Origin: Sphingopyxis sp. CCNWLW2
Lineage (GTDB): Bacteria > Pseudomonadota > Alphaproteobacteria > Sphingomonadales > Sphingomonadaceae
Direction: 5' to 3'
Assembly (NCBI RefSeq): GCF_037095755.1
Contig: NZ_JBAWKJ010000003.1
Span: 124,001-188,000, forward strand
DNA: 64,000 bases
Shown: one piece after another, positions 55,423 to 64,000 of the stretch
How positions within the stretch are numbered: position 1 is the first letter of the stretch
Layout: each line of letters begins with the position of its first letter
Translations under genes and position numbers: made by a program
Notes under the pieces: generated by a model
Seen by the model: only the letters and a program-made list of their open reading frames with translations
The model's database searches: none
What the model was told of the DNA's origin: nothing

Positions 55423-56285
55423 TGAAAGCCATGACCATGCGTCTCTCCGCCGTCCTTGCCGGTGCGCTCGCCATCGTTGCAATCCCCGCTTGCGCGTGGG
55501 AGGTGATCCGCCTGTCGTCGGCCCCGGTGCCCGCGACCTCGAAGGAGGTGCGCGAAACAGGGCCGTTCGGGACGATCGTGCGCAACGTCTCCGATGCGAC
55601 GCTCACACCCTATGTCGCCGAAAAGCCCAACGGCACCGCGGTCATCGTCGCGCCCGGCGGCGGCTTTCACATGCTGTCGATCGACAATGAGGGCGAAGCG
55701 GTCGCCAAATGGCTGAACAGCCAGGGCGTTACCGCCTTCGTGCTCAAATATCGCCTGCTCGAAACCGGCGCCGATTTTCCGCTCCAGATGATGCGCTATC
55801 TCGCCAATATTCCTTCGCTGCGCACCGCAGTCGAACCGCTGCGCCCGCTCGCGACCGCCGACGGCGAAAATGCGGTGAAGTGGGTCCGCAAGAACGCCGC
55901 CCGCTATGGCATCAAGCCGAACCGCGTCGGGCTGATGGGTTTTTCGGCGGGGGGCGCGGTGACGGTGTGGACGCTCGCGGCGAACAAGCCCGCGAGCCGC
56001 CCCGACTTCGCGATCGCCATCTATCCCGGCCTGCTGCCCGACGCGATTGCGGTGCCGAAGAAGGCGCCGCCGCTGTTCGTCGCGGCGGCGAAGGACGACA
56101 AGCTGGCATATGCCGACAGCGTCCGCCTTGCCGCGGCGTGGAAGGATGCCGGCGCGAGCAGCACGATCGTCACCTACGAGAGCGGAGGCCATGGTTTCGG
56201 CATGAAGAAGAGCGGCAAACCGAGCGATGCATGGACCGATGCGATGAGCGACTGGATGCGCGGGCAGGGACTCGTCGGCAAATGA
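55422..56285 (+). CDS. Exported alpha/beta hydrolase, acetyl-esterase type
   Basis: 287 aa enzyme with a signal sequence (MTMRLSAVLAGALAIVAIPACA) and an alpha/beta hydrolase domain: APGGGFHML oxyanion motif, GFSAGG nucleophile, AKDDKL acid and GGHGFG histidine. The pattern is that of small carbohydrate esterases removing acetyl groups. Its start and stop overlap both neighbours (TAATG, ATGA). Substrate not proven. Confidence 0.85.
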   Translation: MKAMTMRLSAVLAGALAIVAIPACAWEVIRLSSAPVPATSKEVRETGPFGTIVRNVSDATLTPYVAEKPNGTAVIVAPGGGFHMLSIDNEGEAVAKWLNSQGVTAFVLKYRLLETGADFPLQMMRYLANIPSLRTAVEPLRPLATADGENAVKWVRKNAARYGIKPNRVGLMGFSAGGAVTVWTLAANKPASRPDFAIAIYPGLLPDAIAVPKKAPPLFVAAAKDDKLAYADSVRLAAAWKDAGASSTIVTYESGGHGFGMKKSGKPSDAWTDAMSDWMRGQGLVGK

Positions 56286-57880
56286 GGGCCGCGTCGCTCC
56301 TCTTCCTCGCCGGCGGATCGCTGCTCGCGGCCTGCACCGCGAACGAACCCGCACCGGCGCCGACGCCCGCTGTGCAAAAGATCGGCAGCTGCGAAGGGCT
56401 GACCGGTTTGGCGCTGAAGGACGGCAAGGTCGACGCCGCGAGTTCGCTCGCGGGCGGCGCGATGGTCAATCTCGAGGCCGGCAAGCCCGGCCTACCGGCG
56501 CCCGCCGCTTTCTGCCGCGTGCAGGCGACGCTGTCTCCGGTGCCCGGATCGTCGATCAAGGTCGAGGTGTGGCTGCCCGAACGTCAGGGCTGGAACGGCA
56601 AGCTGCTCGGCGCAGGCAACGGCGGCTTCGGTGCGAACATGCTGCTGCCGTCGCTCCTGATGCGCGGCGCGGTGCAGAAGGGCTATGCCGCGGTTGGCAC
56701 CGACATGGGGCATGTCAGCGAGGCCGATGTCGACGCGAGCTGGGCGCTGAACGCGCCCGAGAAAATCCGCGACTATGGCTGGCGTGCCAACCATGTCGGC
56801 GCCGAGACGGCGAAACAGGTGATCGCTGCCTTTTATGAAAATCCGCTGTCGGCGAGCTATTTCCACGGCTGTTCGGATGGCGGGCGGCAGGCGCTGACGC
56901 TCGCGCAGCGCTACCCCGCCGATTATGATGCGATCATCGCGGGCGCCCCCGCAATGCCGTGGACGCGCATGGCGAGCGCCTTCGCGAACAATGCCGTCGC
57001 GGCGAGCAAGCCCGGCGGCGACCTGTCGATAGCGAAATTGAAGCTGCTCCAGACGGCATCGCTCGGGCAGTGCGATGGGCTCGATGGCGTGAAGGACGGC
57101 GTGATCGACGATCCGCGCTCCTGCCATTTCGATCCCGCCAAGCTCGCGTGCAAGGGCGGCGAGGGCACTGATTGCCTGACACCTGGCGAAGTCGCGACCG
57201 CGAAGCTGTTCTACGAAGGACCAAAAACCGCTGACGGCAAGAGCTTCTACCCCGGCTTCGCGCCCGGCGCCGAGGCCGAGGCGGGCACCTGGTCGCAATG
57301 GCTGACCGGCAAGACGTCGCAGCATGTGAAGTTCGGCACCGCCTTCTTCCGCTATTTCGTGCACGCCAATCCCGACTGGAAAATGTCCGACTTCAACCTC
57401 GAGCGCGACTATGCGCTGGCAAAGGCACGCGTCGGCGGCGATCTCGACGCCGACCGCACCGACCTTGGCGCTTTCTACAAGCGCGGCGGCAAGCTGATCC
57501 TCTATCACGGCTGGAACGACGCCGGGATCCCGGCGCAGAATACCGTCGATTATTACGAGCGTCTGGTCGCCGCCAACCCGCGCGCCGCGGCGACCTCGGT
57601 GCGCCTGTTCATGGTGCCCGGCATGTCGCACTGTCTTGCGGGACCGGGGCCGAACAATTTCGATCCGCTCGCTGCGCTCGACGGCTGGCGGCAGGGCGGA
57701 CCCGCGCCCGAGCGGATCATCGCGACCAAATATGACAACGATCTGTTCGCCTATATCGGCCTCCCCGCAAAGGCCGGGCGGACGCGGCCGCTCTGTGCAT
57801 TCCCCAAGGTCGCGAAATGGGACAGTAAGGGTTCGACCGACGATGCGGCGAGCTTTACCTGCGAGGCACCCGGAAAATGA
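56282..57880 (+). CDS. Tannase/feruloyl esterase family lipoprotein
   Basis: 532 aa enzyme of the tannase/feruloyl esterase family, hydrolysing esters of phenolic acids. A lipobox LLAAC near residue 18 suggests a lipoprotein. The family's disulphide-linked serine ([13 protein letters not shown]), the acidic residue in [11 protein letters not shown] and the histidine in VPGMSHC are all seen. Start overlaps the previous stop (ATGA) and its stop overlaps the next start. It supports a phenolic-acid ester as part of the operon's substrate. Confidence 0.9.
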   Translation: MRAASLLFLAGGSLLAACTANEPAPAPTPAVQKIGSCEGLTGLALKDGKVDAASSLAGGAMVNLEAGKPGLPAPAAFCRVQATLSPVPGSSIKVEVWLPERQGWNGKLLGAGNGGFGANMLLPSLLMRGAVQKGYAAVGTDMGHVSEADVDASWALNAPEKIRDYGWRANHVGAETAKQVIAAFYENPLSASYFHGCSDGGRQALTLAQRYPADYDAIIAGAPAMPWTRMASAFANNAVAASKPGGDLSIAKLKLLQTASLGQCDGLDGVKDGVIDDPRSCHFDPAKLACKGGEGTDCLTPGEVATAKLFYEGPKTADGKSFYPGFAPGAEAEAGTWSQWLTGKTSQHVKFGTAFFRYFVHANPDWKMSDFNLERDYALAKARVGGDLDADRTDLGAFYKRGGKLILYHGWNDAGIPAQNTVDYYERLVAANPRAAATSVRLFMVPGMSHCLAGPGPNNFDPLAALDGWRQGGPAPERIIATKYDNDLFAYIGLPAKAGRTRPLCAFPKVAKWDSKGSTDDAASFTCEAPGK

Positions 57881-59550
57881 CGAGCCATGTTCACGGAGCA
57901 ACCGAACCGCCGCTGATCGAACACACGATCGGTGACGCGCTCGCGCTCGCCGCGGAGCGCTGGGGCGGCCGCGACGCGCTCGTTTCGGTCGCGCAGGGGA
58001 TCCGCTGGAATTTCGCAGAACTGCTCGAACGGTTCGACGCCTTCGCCGCCGGGCTGCTCGCGCTCGGGCTGAACCCCGGCGACCGCATCGGCATCTGGGC
58101 GCCCAACTGCGTCGAATGGACGCTGACGCAGTTCGCCGCGGCGCGCGCGGGGCTGATCCTCGTCACGATCAACCCTGCCTATCGCCTGTCCGAGGTCGAA
58201 TATACGATCAACAAGGTCGGCTTGTCGGCGCTCGTTGCGGCGACCAGCTTCAAGACGAGCGACTATCCCGCGATGATCGAGGAACTCGCGCCCGAGGCTG
58301 CTGCGAGCACGCCCGGCGAGCTTCGCGCGGCGCGCCTGCCGACGCTGCGCTCGCTGATCCTGATAGGTGCGGACGCGCGTGCGGGTTGGCTGCGCTTCGA
58401 CGACGTGACGGGGCAGGGAAGTGATACCGACCGCCAGCGCCTCGCCGCGATCGGGCCGACGCTCGATCCCCACGATGCGATCAACATCCAGTTCACCAGC
58501 GGCACCACCGGCTTGCCGAAGGGCGCGACGCTCAGCCACCGCAACATCCTCAACAACGGCTATTTCGTCGGGCACACGCAGGGGCTGGGGGAGGCCGACC
58601 GCATCTGCATCCCGGTGCCGCTCTATCACTGCTTCGGCATGGTGATGGGCAATCTGGCCAGCATCACCCACGGCGCGGCGATGGTCTATCCGTCGGAGGG
58701 CTTCGACCCCGAAGCGGTGCTGCGCGCGGTCGAGGCCGAACGCTGCACGTCGCTCTATGGCGTGCCGACGATGTTTATCGCCGTGCTCGCGCATCCGCGC
58801 TTCGACGAGTTCGACGTCTCGTCGCTCCGCACCGGCTGCATGGCGGGCGCGATTTGTCCCGAACCGCTGATGCGGCGGGTGGTCGAGCGGCTCAATATGC
58901 GCGACGTGACGATCGCCTACGGGATGACCGAGACGAGCCCGGTGAGCTTCCAGACCGCGCCCGACGATCCGTTCGAGCGCCGCGTCGGCTCGATCGGCCG
59001 GGTGCAGCCGCATCTCGAATGCAAGATCGTCGATGTGGACGGCAACATCGTGCCCTCGGGCGAGCCCGGCGAGCTTTGCACGCGCGGCTATTCAGTGATG
59101 ATCGGCTATTGGGACGAGCCCGAACGCACCGCGGATTCGATCGACGCCGACGGCTGGATGCACTCGGGCGATCTCGCGACGATCGATGCCGAAGGTTACG
59201 GCAATATCGTCGGCCGCCTCAAGGACATGGTGATCCGCGGCGGCGAGAATATCTACCCGCGCGAGGTCGAAGATTACCTCTATCGCCACCCCGCGATCGA
59301 GGATGTCGCGGTGGTCGGCATTCCCGACGAGCGCATGGGCGAGGAGCTGTGCGCGTGGGTGCGTTTGAAGCCCGGCGCGGACGTCAGCCCGGACGATATA
59401 CGCGAGTTCTGCCGCGGCCAGATCGCCCACTATAAAGTCCCGCGCTACGTGCGTATCGTCGGCGAATTCCCCACCACGGTGACGGGAAAAGTCCAGAAAT
59501 ATCTGATCAGAGAGGCGATGGTCGCCGATCTCGGAAAGGAAGAAGAATAA
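57877..59550 (+). CDS. Acyl-CoA synthetase (AMP-binding, ACSF2-like)
   Basis: 557 aa cytoplasmic ligase activating a carboxylic acid to its CoA ester. Motifs: [12 protein letters not shown] (phosphate-binding), [21 protein letters not shown] and [18 protein letters not shown], with the catalytic Lys in GKVQK near the end. It resembles medium-chain or ACSF2-type synthetases rather than acetyl-CoA synthetase. Lying among exported esterases, it probably activates the acid they release, aliphatic or aromatic; which one cannot be read from sequence. Overlaps both neighbours. Confidence 0.88.
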   Translation: MTSHVHGATEPPLIEHTIGDALALAAERWGGRDALVSVAQGIRWNFAELLERFDAFAAGLLALGLNPGDRIGIWAPNCVEWTLTQFAAARAGLILVTINPAYRLSEVEYTINKVGLSALVAATSFKTSDYPAMIEELAPEAAASTPGELRAARLPTLRSLILIGADARAGWLRFDDVTGQGSDTDRQRLAAIGPTLDPHDAINIQFTSGTTGLPKGATLSHRNILNNGYFVGHTQGLGEADRICIPVPLYHCFGMVMGNLASITHGAAMVYPSEGFDPEAVLRAVEAERCTSLYGVPTMFIAVLAHPRFDEFDVSSLRTGCMAGAICPEPLMRRVVERLNMRDVTIAYGMTETSPVSFQTAPDDPFERRVGSIGRVQPHLECKIVDVDGNIVPSGEPGELCTRGYSVMIGYWDEPERTADSIDADGWMHSGDLATIDAEGYGNIVGRLKDMVIRGGENIYPREVEDYLYRHPAIEDVAVVGIPDERMGEELCAWVRLKPGADVSPDDIREFCRGQIAHYKVPRYVRIVGEFPTTVTGKVQKYLIREAMVADLGKEEE

Positions 59551-59873
59551 TGAAAATTGCCATGTTTGTTGCGGCGCTGATGGCCGCCGCCCCCGCCTTT
59601 GCCCAGGGCACCGCCGCTCCCGCCGCGCCAGCACCGGCGCCGGCCGCGCCCGCCAGCGATGCGAAATTCAACCTCGACACCCCGCTGCAGGACATCGCCG
59701 CCGACGAAAAGGGCAAGGCGGTGATCGAGAAGCATTTCCCCGGCATGATCGCATTGCCCGAATATGAGATGTTCAAGGCGATCAGCCTGACGCAGCTCCA
59801 GCCCTATTCGAACGGCAAGATCACCGACGAGATGCTCGCCGCGACCGCCAAGGATCTGGCGGAGATCAAGTAA
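59550..59873 (+). CDS. Small exported protein of unknown function
   Basis: 107 aa protein: signal sequence ending at AFAQ, an Ala/Pro linker to ~residue 37, then a compact helical domain (DTPLQDIAADEKGKAVIEKH, then LTQLQPYSNGKITDEMLA). No enzyme motif or cysteine is visible. Both ends overlap neighbours (TAATG), so it is made in step with the acyl-CoA synthetase and the beta-glucosidase. It could be a small accessory subunit of the exported glycosidase; I do not recognise a named family. Confidence 0.8.
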   Translation: MKIAMFVAALMAAAPAFAQGTAAPAAPAPAPAAPASDAKFNLDTPLQDIAADEKGKAVIEKHFPGMIALPEYEMFKAISLTQLQPYSNGKITDEMLAATAKDLAEIK

Positions 59874-62401
59874 TGATGCGCCGGACAGCCTATCTGGCGG
59901 CAACTCTGCTGTCTTCCACGGTGGCGCTGTCCGGCGCACAGGCGCAGGATATGATCTACAAGGACAAATCGGCGCCGATCGAGGCGCGCGTCGACGACCT
60001 GATGGGGCGGCTGACGATCGACGAAAAGATCCTGCTGCTCGCGGGCGAAAGCTCGATGACGCTGAACCCGATTCCACGGCTCGGCATCCCCTCGCTCCGC
60101 ATGACCGACGGGCCGACCGGCGTGCGCTCGCCCGACGGCAAGCCCGCGACGGTGTTCCCCGTCGGTGTCGCAATGGCGGCGACGTGGAACCCCGACCTCA
60201 CGGCCAAGGTCGGCGCGGCGATCGGCAAGGAAACGCTCGCACATGGCGCCGACGTCCTCCTCGCGCCGACGGTCAATATCGTGCGCACCCCGCGCTGGGG
60301 CCGCAATTTCGAAACCTATTCCGAAGACCCGTATCTCGCGGGCCAGATCGGGCTCGGCTATGTGAAGGGCGCGCAGGGCGCGGGCATCGGCGTCTCGCTC
60401 AAGCATTTCGCCGCGAACAATCAGGAAACGAACCGCTTCATCGTCGACTCGGTGGTCGATCCGCGCACGCTGCGCGAAATCTATCTGCCGGCGTTCGAGA
60501 CGGTGATCAAAGGGGGTGATCCCTGGTCGGTGATGGCGGCGTACAACAAGATCAACGGCACCCATGCGGCCGAGAACCGCTGGCTGCTGACCGACCTGCT
60601 CAAGAGTGAATGGGGCTATAAGGGCTTTGTCGTGTCGGACTGGGGCGCGGTCCATTCGACCGCGACGACCGTCAATGCGGGCATGGACCTCGAAATGCCG
60701 GGGCCGCCGAACCATTTCGGTCCCAAGCTCAGAAAGGCGGTCGAGGAGGGCAAGGTCACGGCCGCGCAGCTCGACGACAATGCGCGCCGTATGGTGCGCC
60801 TGATCGTGCGCAGCGGAGCGATCGAACGCGGTGTCGTCCGCCCGGTCGCCGGGCAGACGCCGCGCAATGCCGCGCTCGCGCAGAGCGCGGCCGAGGAAGC
60901 GATCGTCCTGCTCAAGAACAGCGGCGTCCTGCCGCTGCCGCCGTCGATCAAATCGCTCGCGGTGATCGGCCCCAACGCCGACGTCGTGCGCATCCAGGGC
61001 GGCGGCAGCTCGGCGGTGGTGCCGTTCGAGACGAGCACGCCGCTCGCCGCGCTCAAGGCGGCGTTGCCGGGCGTCCGGATCGACTATGCGCGCGGCGTCG
61101 ACAATGAAGAGACGCCGCCGGGTGCCAGCGCCAAGCTGTTCAGCCCCGGAACCGACCGCAGCGTCACCGGCCTTGCGGCGACCTACTATGCCAACGCCGA
61201 TATGAGCGGCGAGCCGGTGAAACGCGAAACCGCGACGAGCTTTTTGAAGCGGATCAGCGGCAATATCGCCGGGCCGCAGGTTACCGGCTATGCAGCGTTC
61301 CGCTGGGAAGGGCTGTTCTGGCCCGACAAGAGCGGCACGTATGAATTCAGCACCCGCGGCACCGGCAACGCGACGATCATACTCGACGGCAACACCGTGC
61401 TGTCGAAAGCAAGTGCGTCGAAGCCCGACATCCGCGACGTGCTCGGTTTTCCGATCCCGCGGCGGACGGTATCGGTCCAGCTCGAGGCGGGGCGCAGCTA
61501 CCCAATCCGGCTCGATTATGTGAACGGTCAGACCCCCTATGAATATCTGAGCTTCGGTATTCGCGAGCCGCTTCCGTCGTTCGACGAAGCGGTCGCCGCG
61601 GCGCGCGGCGCCGATGCCGTGCTGCTGTTCGTCGGCTCGTCGTCGACCACCGAGGGCGAGGGCTATGACCGCACCTCGCTCGACCTGCCGGGCGGCCAGA
61701 ACAAGCTCGTCGAGGCGATCCTCGCCGCCAATCCGAAGACCGCGGTCGTCGTCAACGCTGGGGCGGCGATGACGATGCCCTGGTCCGACAAGGCGCCCGC
61801 GATCGTCGACATGTGGCTGCCGGGCGAGGGCGGCGCCGCCGCGCTCGCCAATGTCCTGACCGGTAAGGTCAACCCGTCGGGCAAGCTGCCCGTGACCTTC
61901 CCGGCGCGGACCGAAGACGATGCGATCAACCTCAAGGGCGCCAAGACGCCCTATTCGGAAGGGCTGCTCGTCGGTTATCGCGGCTATGTCGCAAAGGGCG
62001 TGAAGCCGCTCTTCGCCTTCGGACACGGGCTCAGCTACACAAGCTTTGCCTATTCGGCGCTGTCGGCGCCCACGCGCGTCAAAGGCGGCGAAGCGGTTTC
62101 GGCGAAACTTACCCTCCGCAACACCGGCAAGCGCGCGGGCAAGGAAGTGGTGCAAATCTATGTCGCGCCGCTCGCACCCGCGGCGGGTGATCCGCCGATC
62201 GCGCTGCGCGGCTTTGCCAAAGTCGACATCGCGCCCGGCGCGCGCCGCTCGGTCAGCGTGACACTTGACCCCCGCGCCTTTTCGCAGTTCGACGCCGAAC
62301 GCGGCCAGTGGCGCGTCGTCCCCGGCCGCTACCGGATCATGGCCGGGTCGTCGTCAGCCGATATTCGCCAGCAGCGCGAGATCGACGTGACGGCCGAGTG
62401 A
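59873..62401 (+). CDS. Beta-glucosidase, GH3 with PA14 domain
   Basis: 842 aa exported glycosidase. A signal sequence ends at GAQAQ. The N-terminal TIM barrel carries the nucleophile Asp in VVSDWGAVHS; KHFAANNQETNR is also typical. A PA14 domain (TYYANADMSGEPV to STRGTGNATIILDGN) interrupts the second domain, as in plant-type and some bacterial GH3 enzymes, and a fibronectin III-like domain ends the protein (RNTGKRAGKEVVQIY). Last gene of the operon, which would remove the glucose left after rhamnose is cleaved. It overlaps the small protein gene. Confidence 0.93.
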   Translation: MMRRTAYLAATLLSSTVALSGAQAQDMIYKDKSAPIEARVDDLMGRLTIDEKILLLAGESSMTLNPIPRLGIPSLRMTDGPTGVRSPDGKPATVFPVGVAMAATWNPDLTAKVGAAIGKETLAHGADVLLAPTVNIVRTPRWGRNFETYSEDPYLAGQIGLGYVKGAQGAGIGVSLKHFAANNQETNRFIVDSVVDPRTLREIYLPAFETVIKGGDPWSVMAAYNKINGTHAAENRWLLTDLLKSEWGYKGFVVSDWGAVHSTATTVNAGMDLEMPGPPNHFGPKLRKAVEEGKVTAAQLDDNARRMVRLIVRSGAIERGVVRPVAGQTPRNAALAQSAAEEAIVLLKNSGVLPLPPSIKSLAVIGPNADVVRIQGGGSSAVVPFETSTPLAALKAALPGVRIDYARGVDNEETPPGASAKLFSPGTDRSVTGLAATYYANADMSGEPVKRETATSFLKRISGNIAGPQVTGYAAFRWEGLFWPDKSGTYEFSTRGTGNATIILDGNTVLSKASASKPDIRDVLGFPIPRRTVSVQLEAGRSYPIRLDYVNGQTPYEYLSFGIREPLPSFDEAVAAARGADAVLLFVGSSSTTEGEGYDRTSLDLPGGQNKLVEAILAANPKTAVVVNAGAAMTMPWSDKAPAIVDMWLPGEGGAAALANVLTGKVNPSGKLPVTFPARTEDDAINLKGAKTPYSEGLLVGYRGYVAKGVKPLFAFGHGLSYTSFAYSALSAPTRVKGGEAVSAKLTLRNTGKRAGKEVVQIYVAPLAPAAGDPPIALRGFAKVDIAPGARRSVSVTLDPRAFSQFDAERGQWRVVPGRYRIMAGSSSADIRQQREIDVTAE

Positions 62402-62440
62402 AATGGGACCGCGATCGGGGGTATGCGATAGCTGCCCTGA

Positions 62441-64000
62441 TCAATCCTCGACGTATAGATACTGGGTCTGCTGGCCGTCGTTGATGTTGAGCGTGCGCTT
62501 GCCATCCTTGGTGCCGACCAGCGCATCGACTCCGATATTGCCGGGGCCGACCGAGACGATCGACATGCTGCCGTCGGCGTTCTTGCGCGTGGCGATCGGC
62601 CCCTCGACGAAGCCGGCCTTGATCCATTTCTGGCCGTTCTTCTCGCTGATGCTGATCTGACCGACCGAGGGATCGCTATAGTGTCCGGCGAGGCCCGCGA
62701 GCACCGCGGGATCGCCCGGATAGGTCAGCCGCTCGCGCTTCGCACTGGCCTGCGCCTTGATCCGCGTCGCGGCGGCGGTGATGTCGCGCGCTGCCTCGGG
62801 CTGGCCGTCGTAGAGTATTTCGAGCAGGCGGCGGAGTGTCGGCGCAAGCATCGACGCACCCGGATCGCTGTTGACCAGGATCACGAGGCCGACGCCGGAC
62901 TCGGGCAGCGCAAACCATGTGCTGTGATAACCCATCAGCGTGCCGCCATGCGTGACGACCTGCACCCCCGAGGCGTCGCGCTGGAACAACCCCATGCCGT
63001 ACCAGCTGTCGGGTCCCACCTGCACACCCTTCTCGCGCCGCGCGAGCAGGTTGGTTTCGCTCACCACGCGCTTGCCGTCGAGCATGCCTTTGCCGAGTTC
63101 GAGCTGGACGTAGCGGACCATATCGGCGGTGGTGGAAAAGGCCGCGCCCGCCGGACGATAGGGATAGGGCGCCCAGTTGAAGTCGTTCGACATCAGCGTC
63201 ACCTTGCCGTCGATGTCGAGGCCGTGCGGTGCCGCCCAATTGCCCGCCATGCCCTCGGCATAATCGAAGCTGCTGTCCTTCATGCCGAGCGGCTGGAAGA
63301 CCTTTTCTTCCATCGCGCGGTCATAGGCGGCGCCGAATTCCATCTTCGGATAGAGGATATGCCCGCCGACATAGCCCGCCGCTGAGGCGAGCTGGTTGTT
63401 ATACTGGAACAGGTCGCCGAACTTGCTGGTCGGCATGGTGGCGGCAAGCTGCGCAAAGGTGTCCGCGGCCGGCTGGCCCTTGTCGGCGAGGATGAAGCTG
63501 AAGTCCTTGCGCGGCAGGCCGGTGCAGGCGCAGATCAGATGCTTGACGAGCACCGACTTGGTGACCTCGTCGTTGCCGAGGCGGAATTCGGGATAGAGAT
63601 CGACGACCTTCTCGTCCCAGCGCAGCTTGCCCTCGTCGGCGAGCGTCGAGAGGAGCAGCGTGGTCATCCCCTTGGTGTTCGACGCGATCATGAATTTGGT
63701 GTGTTCGTCGACCTTTTCGGGCGAGCCGAGCGCACGGACGCCGAAGCCGCCCTGCCAAAGCACCTTGCCATCATCGATCAGCGCAAAGCCGACGCCGGGG
63801 ACTTCGAGTTCCTGCCGGCTCTGCTCGACGAAATCGGTGAGCAGCTTGACGCGCTCGGGCGTGAGTTCGTGCGCGGTCTTGCCCGCGAAGCTTTCCTTCT
63901 GGAAACCGGCGGGGCGCAGTCCCTGCGCGACCACCGACATCGCGGCCGAGCGCTTCGCGGCGGTGCCCGCCGAGCCGTCGACGATCAGCACGGTCCACGC
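62441..64000 (-). CDS. Serine hydrolase of the beta-lactamase/esterase family, 5' end outside window
   Basis: At least 519 residues are visible and the frame stays open to the last base of the window, so the real start lies to the right. The penicillin-binding-protein-type motifs are present: SxxK as SNTK, YxN as YNN (FQYNNQ), and HGG (VVTHGGTLMG). The C-terminal part after ~residue 420 is a separate beta domain (GLAGHYSDPSVGQISI). Such enzymes are often esterases or peptidases rather than true beta-lactamases. It converges with the GH3 gene. Confidence 0.88.
   Translation of the reverse strand, partial: AWTVLIVDGSAGTAAKRSAAMSVVAQGLRPAGFQKESFAGKTAHELTPERVKLLTDFVEQSRQELEVPGVGFALIDDGKVLWQGGFGVRALGSPEKVDEHTKFMIASNTKGMTTLLLSTLADEGKLRWDEKVVDLYPEFRLGNDEVTKSVLVKHLICACTGLPRKDFSFILADKGQPAADTFAQLAATMPTSKFGDLFQYNNQLASAAGYVGGHILYPKMEFGAAYDRAMEEKVFQPLGMKDSSFDYAEGMAGNWAAPHGLDIDGKVTLMSNDFNWAPYPYRPAGAAFSTTADMVRYVQLELGKGMLDGKRVVSETNLLARREKGVQVGPDSWYGMGLFQRDASGVQVVTHGGTLMGYHSTWFALPESGVGLVILVNSDPGASMLAPTLRRLLEILYDGQPEAARDITAAATRIKAQASAKRERLTYPGDPAVLAGLAGHYSDPSVGQISISEKNGQKWIKAGFVEGPIATRKNADGSMSIVSVGPGNIGVDALVGTKDGKRTLNINDGQQTQYLYVED

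Noticed and set aside
59804-62155. 783-codon open frame antisense to the GH3 gene
   Set aside because: Shadow frame rich in Arg, Ala and His without any domain; the GH3 protein on the plus strand is complete.

Overview
The window is chromosomal DNA from a high-G+C alphaproteobacterium, most likely a sphingomonad close to Sphingopyxis. The evidence is a circularly permuted two-piece tmRNA gene with an alphaproteobacterial-type tag, the yqeY-dnaG-rpoD block divergent from carAB, the sdhE-mfd pair divergent from recG, a large TonB-dependent receptor in a sugar-use locus, and several families of GC-rich palindromic intergenic repeats. The genus is inferred from gene content and style, not from a marker-gene comparison.

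Layout. 1-1338: the 3' part of a large serine recombinase whose stop codon lies inside the 3' end of tRNA-Asn(GTT), so this is probably the right edge of an integrated element lying to the left. 1422-10578: housekeeping genes (nadK, moaA, an EAL phosphodiesterase, mfd, sdhE, recG). 10708-17779: a PilZ protein, tyrS, a DOMON-like protein, a NamZ-type muramidase, an M24 peptidase, DUF817 and Amj membrane proteins, and a DUF2314/DUF2185 protein. 17788-22924: a vWA/MoxR pair split by an oppositely oriented soluble chemoreceptor with an inverted domain order, then an unknown protein and a PspC protein. 23445-33693: rpoD, dnaG, a DUF559 protein and yqeY on the minus strand, then carA, a low-GC orphan gene and carB on the plus strand. 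33789-39800: greA, rhomboid protease, NUDIX, two TPM proteins, lemA, mscL, ssrA, and a MerR regulator divergent from a metal exporter.

39807-64000 is a large L-rhamnose locus. One arm (minus strand) holds an FGGY kinase, a lactate-dehydrogenase-like flavoenzyme and the RhaT symporter. The other arm (plus strand) holds an aldolase-dehydrogenase fusion, an L-rhamnose isomerase, a DeoR-type repressor and a TonB-dependent receptor. It continues into seven genes joined by overlapping stop and start codons or a very short gap: alpha-L-rhamnosidase, two alpha/beta hydrolases, a tannase/feruloyl esterase, an acyl-CoA synthetase, a small exported protein and a GH3 beta-glucosidase. A convergent serine hydrolase runs off the right edge. 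Together these genes look able to import an acylated, rhamnose-containing plant or microbial glycoside, remove its acyl and sugar groups, activate the released acid with CoA, and convert L-rhamnose to DHAP and, via L-lactaldehyde and L-lactate, pyruvate.

The strongest candidates for something new are the tightly coupled glycoside/ester/acyl-CoA operon, the foreign-looking gene seated exactly between carA and carB, the serine recombinase ending inside a tRNA gene, and a repeat copy that appears to supply the ribosome binding site of dnaG.
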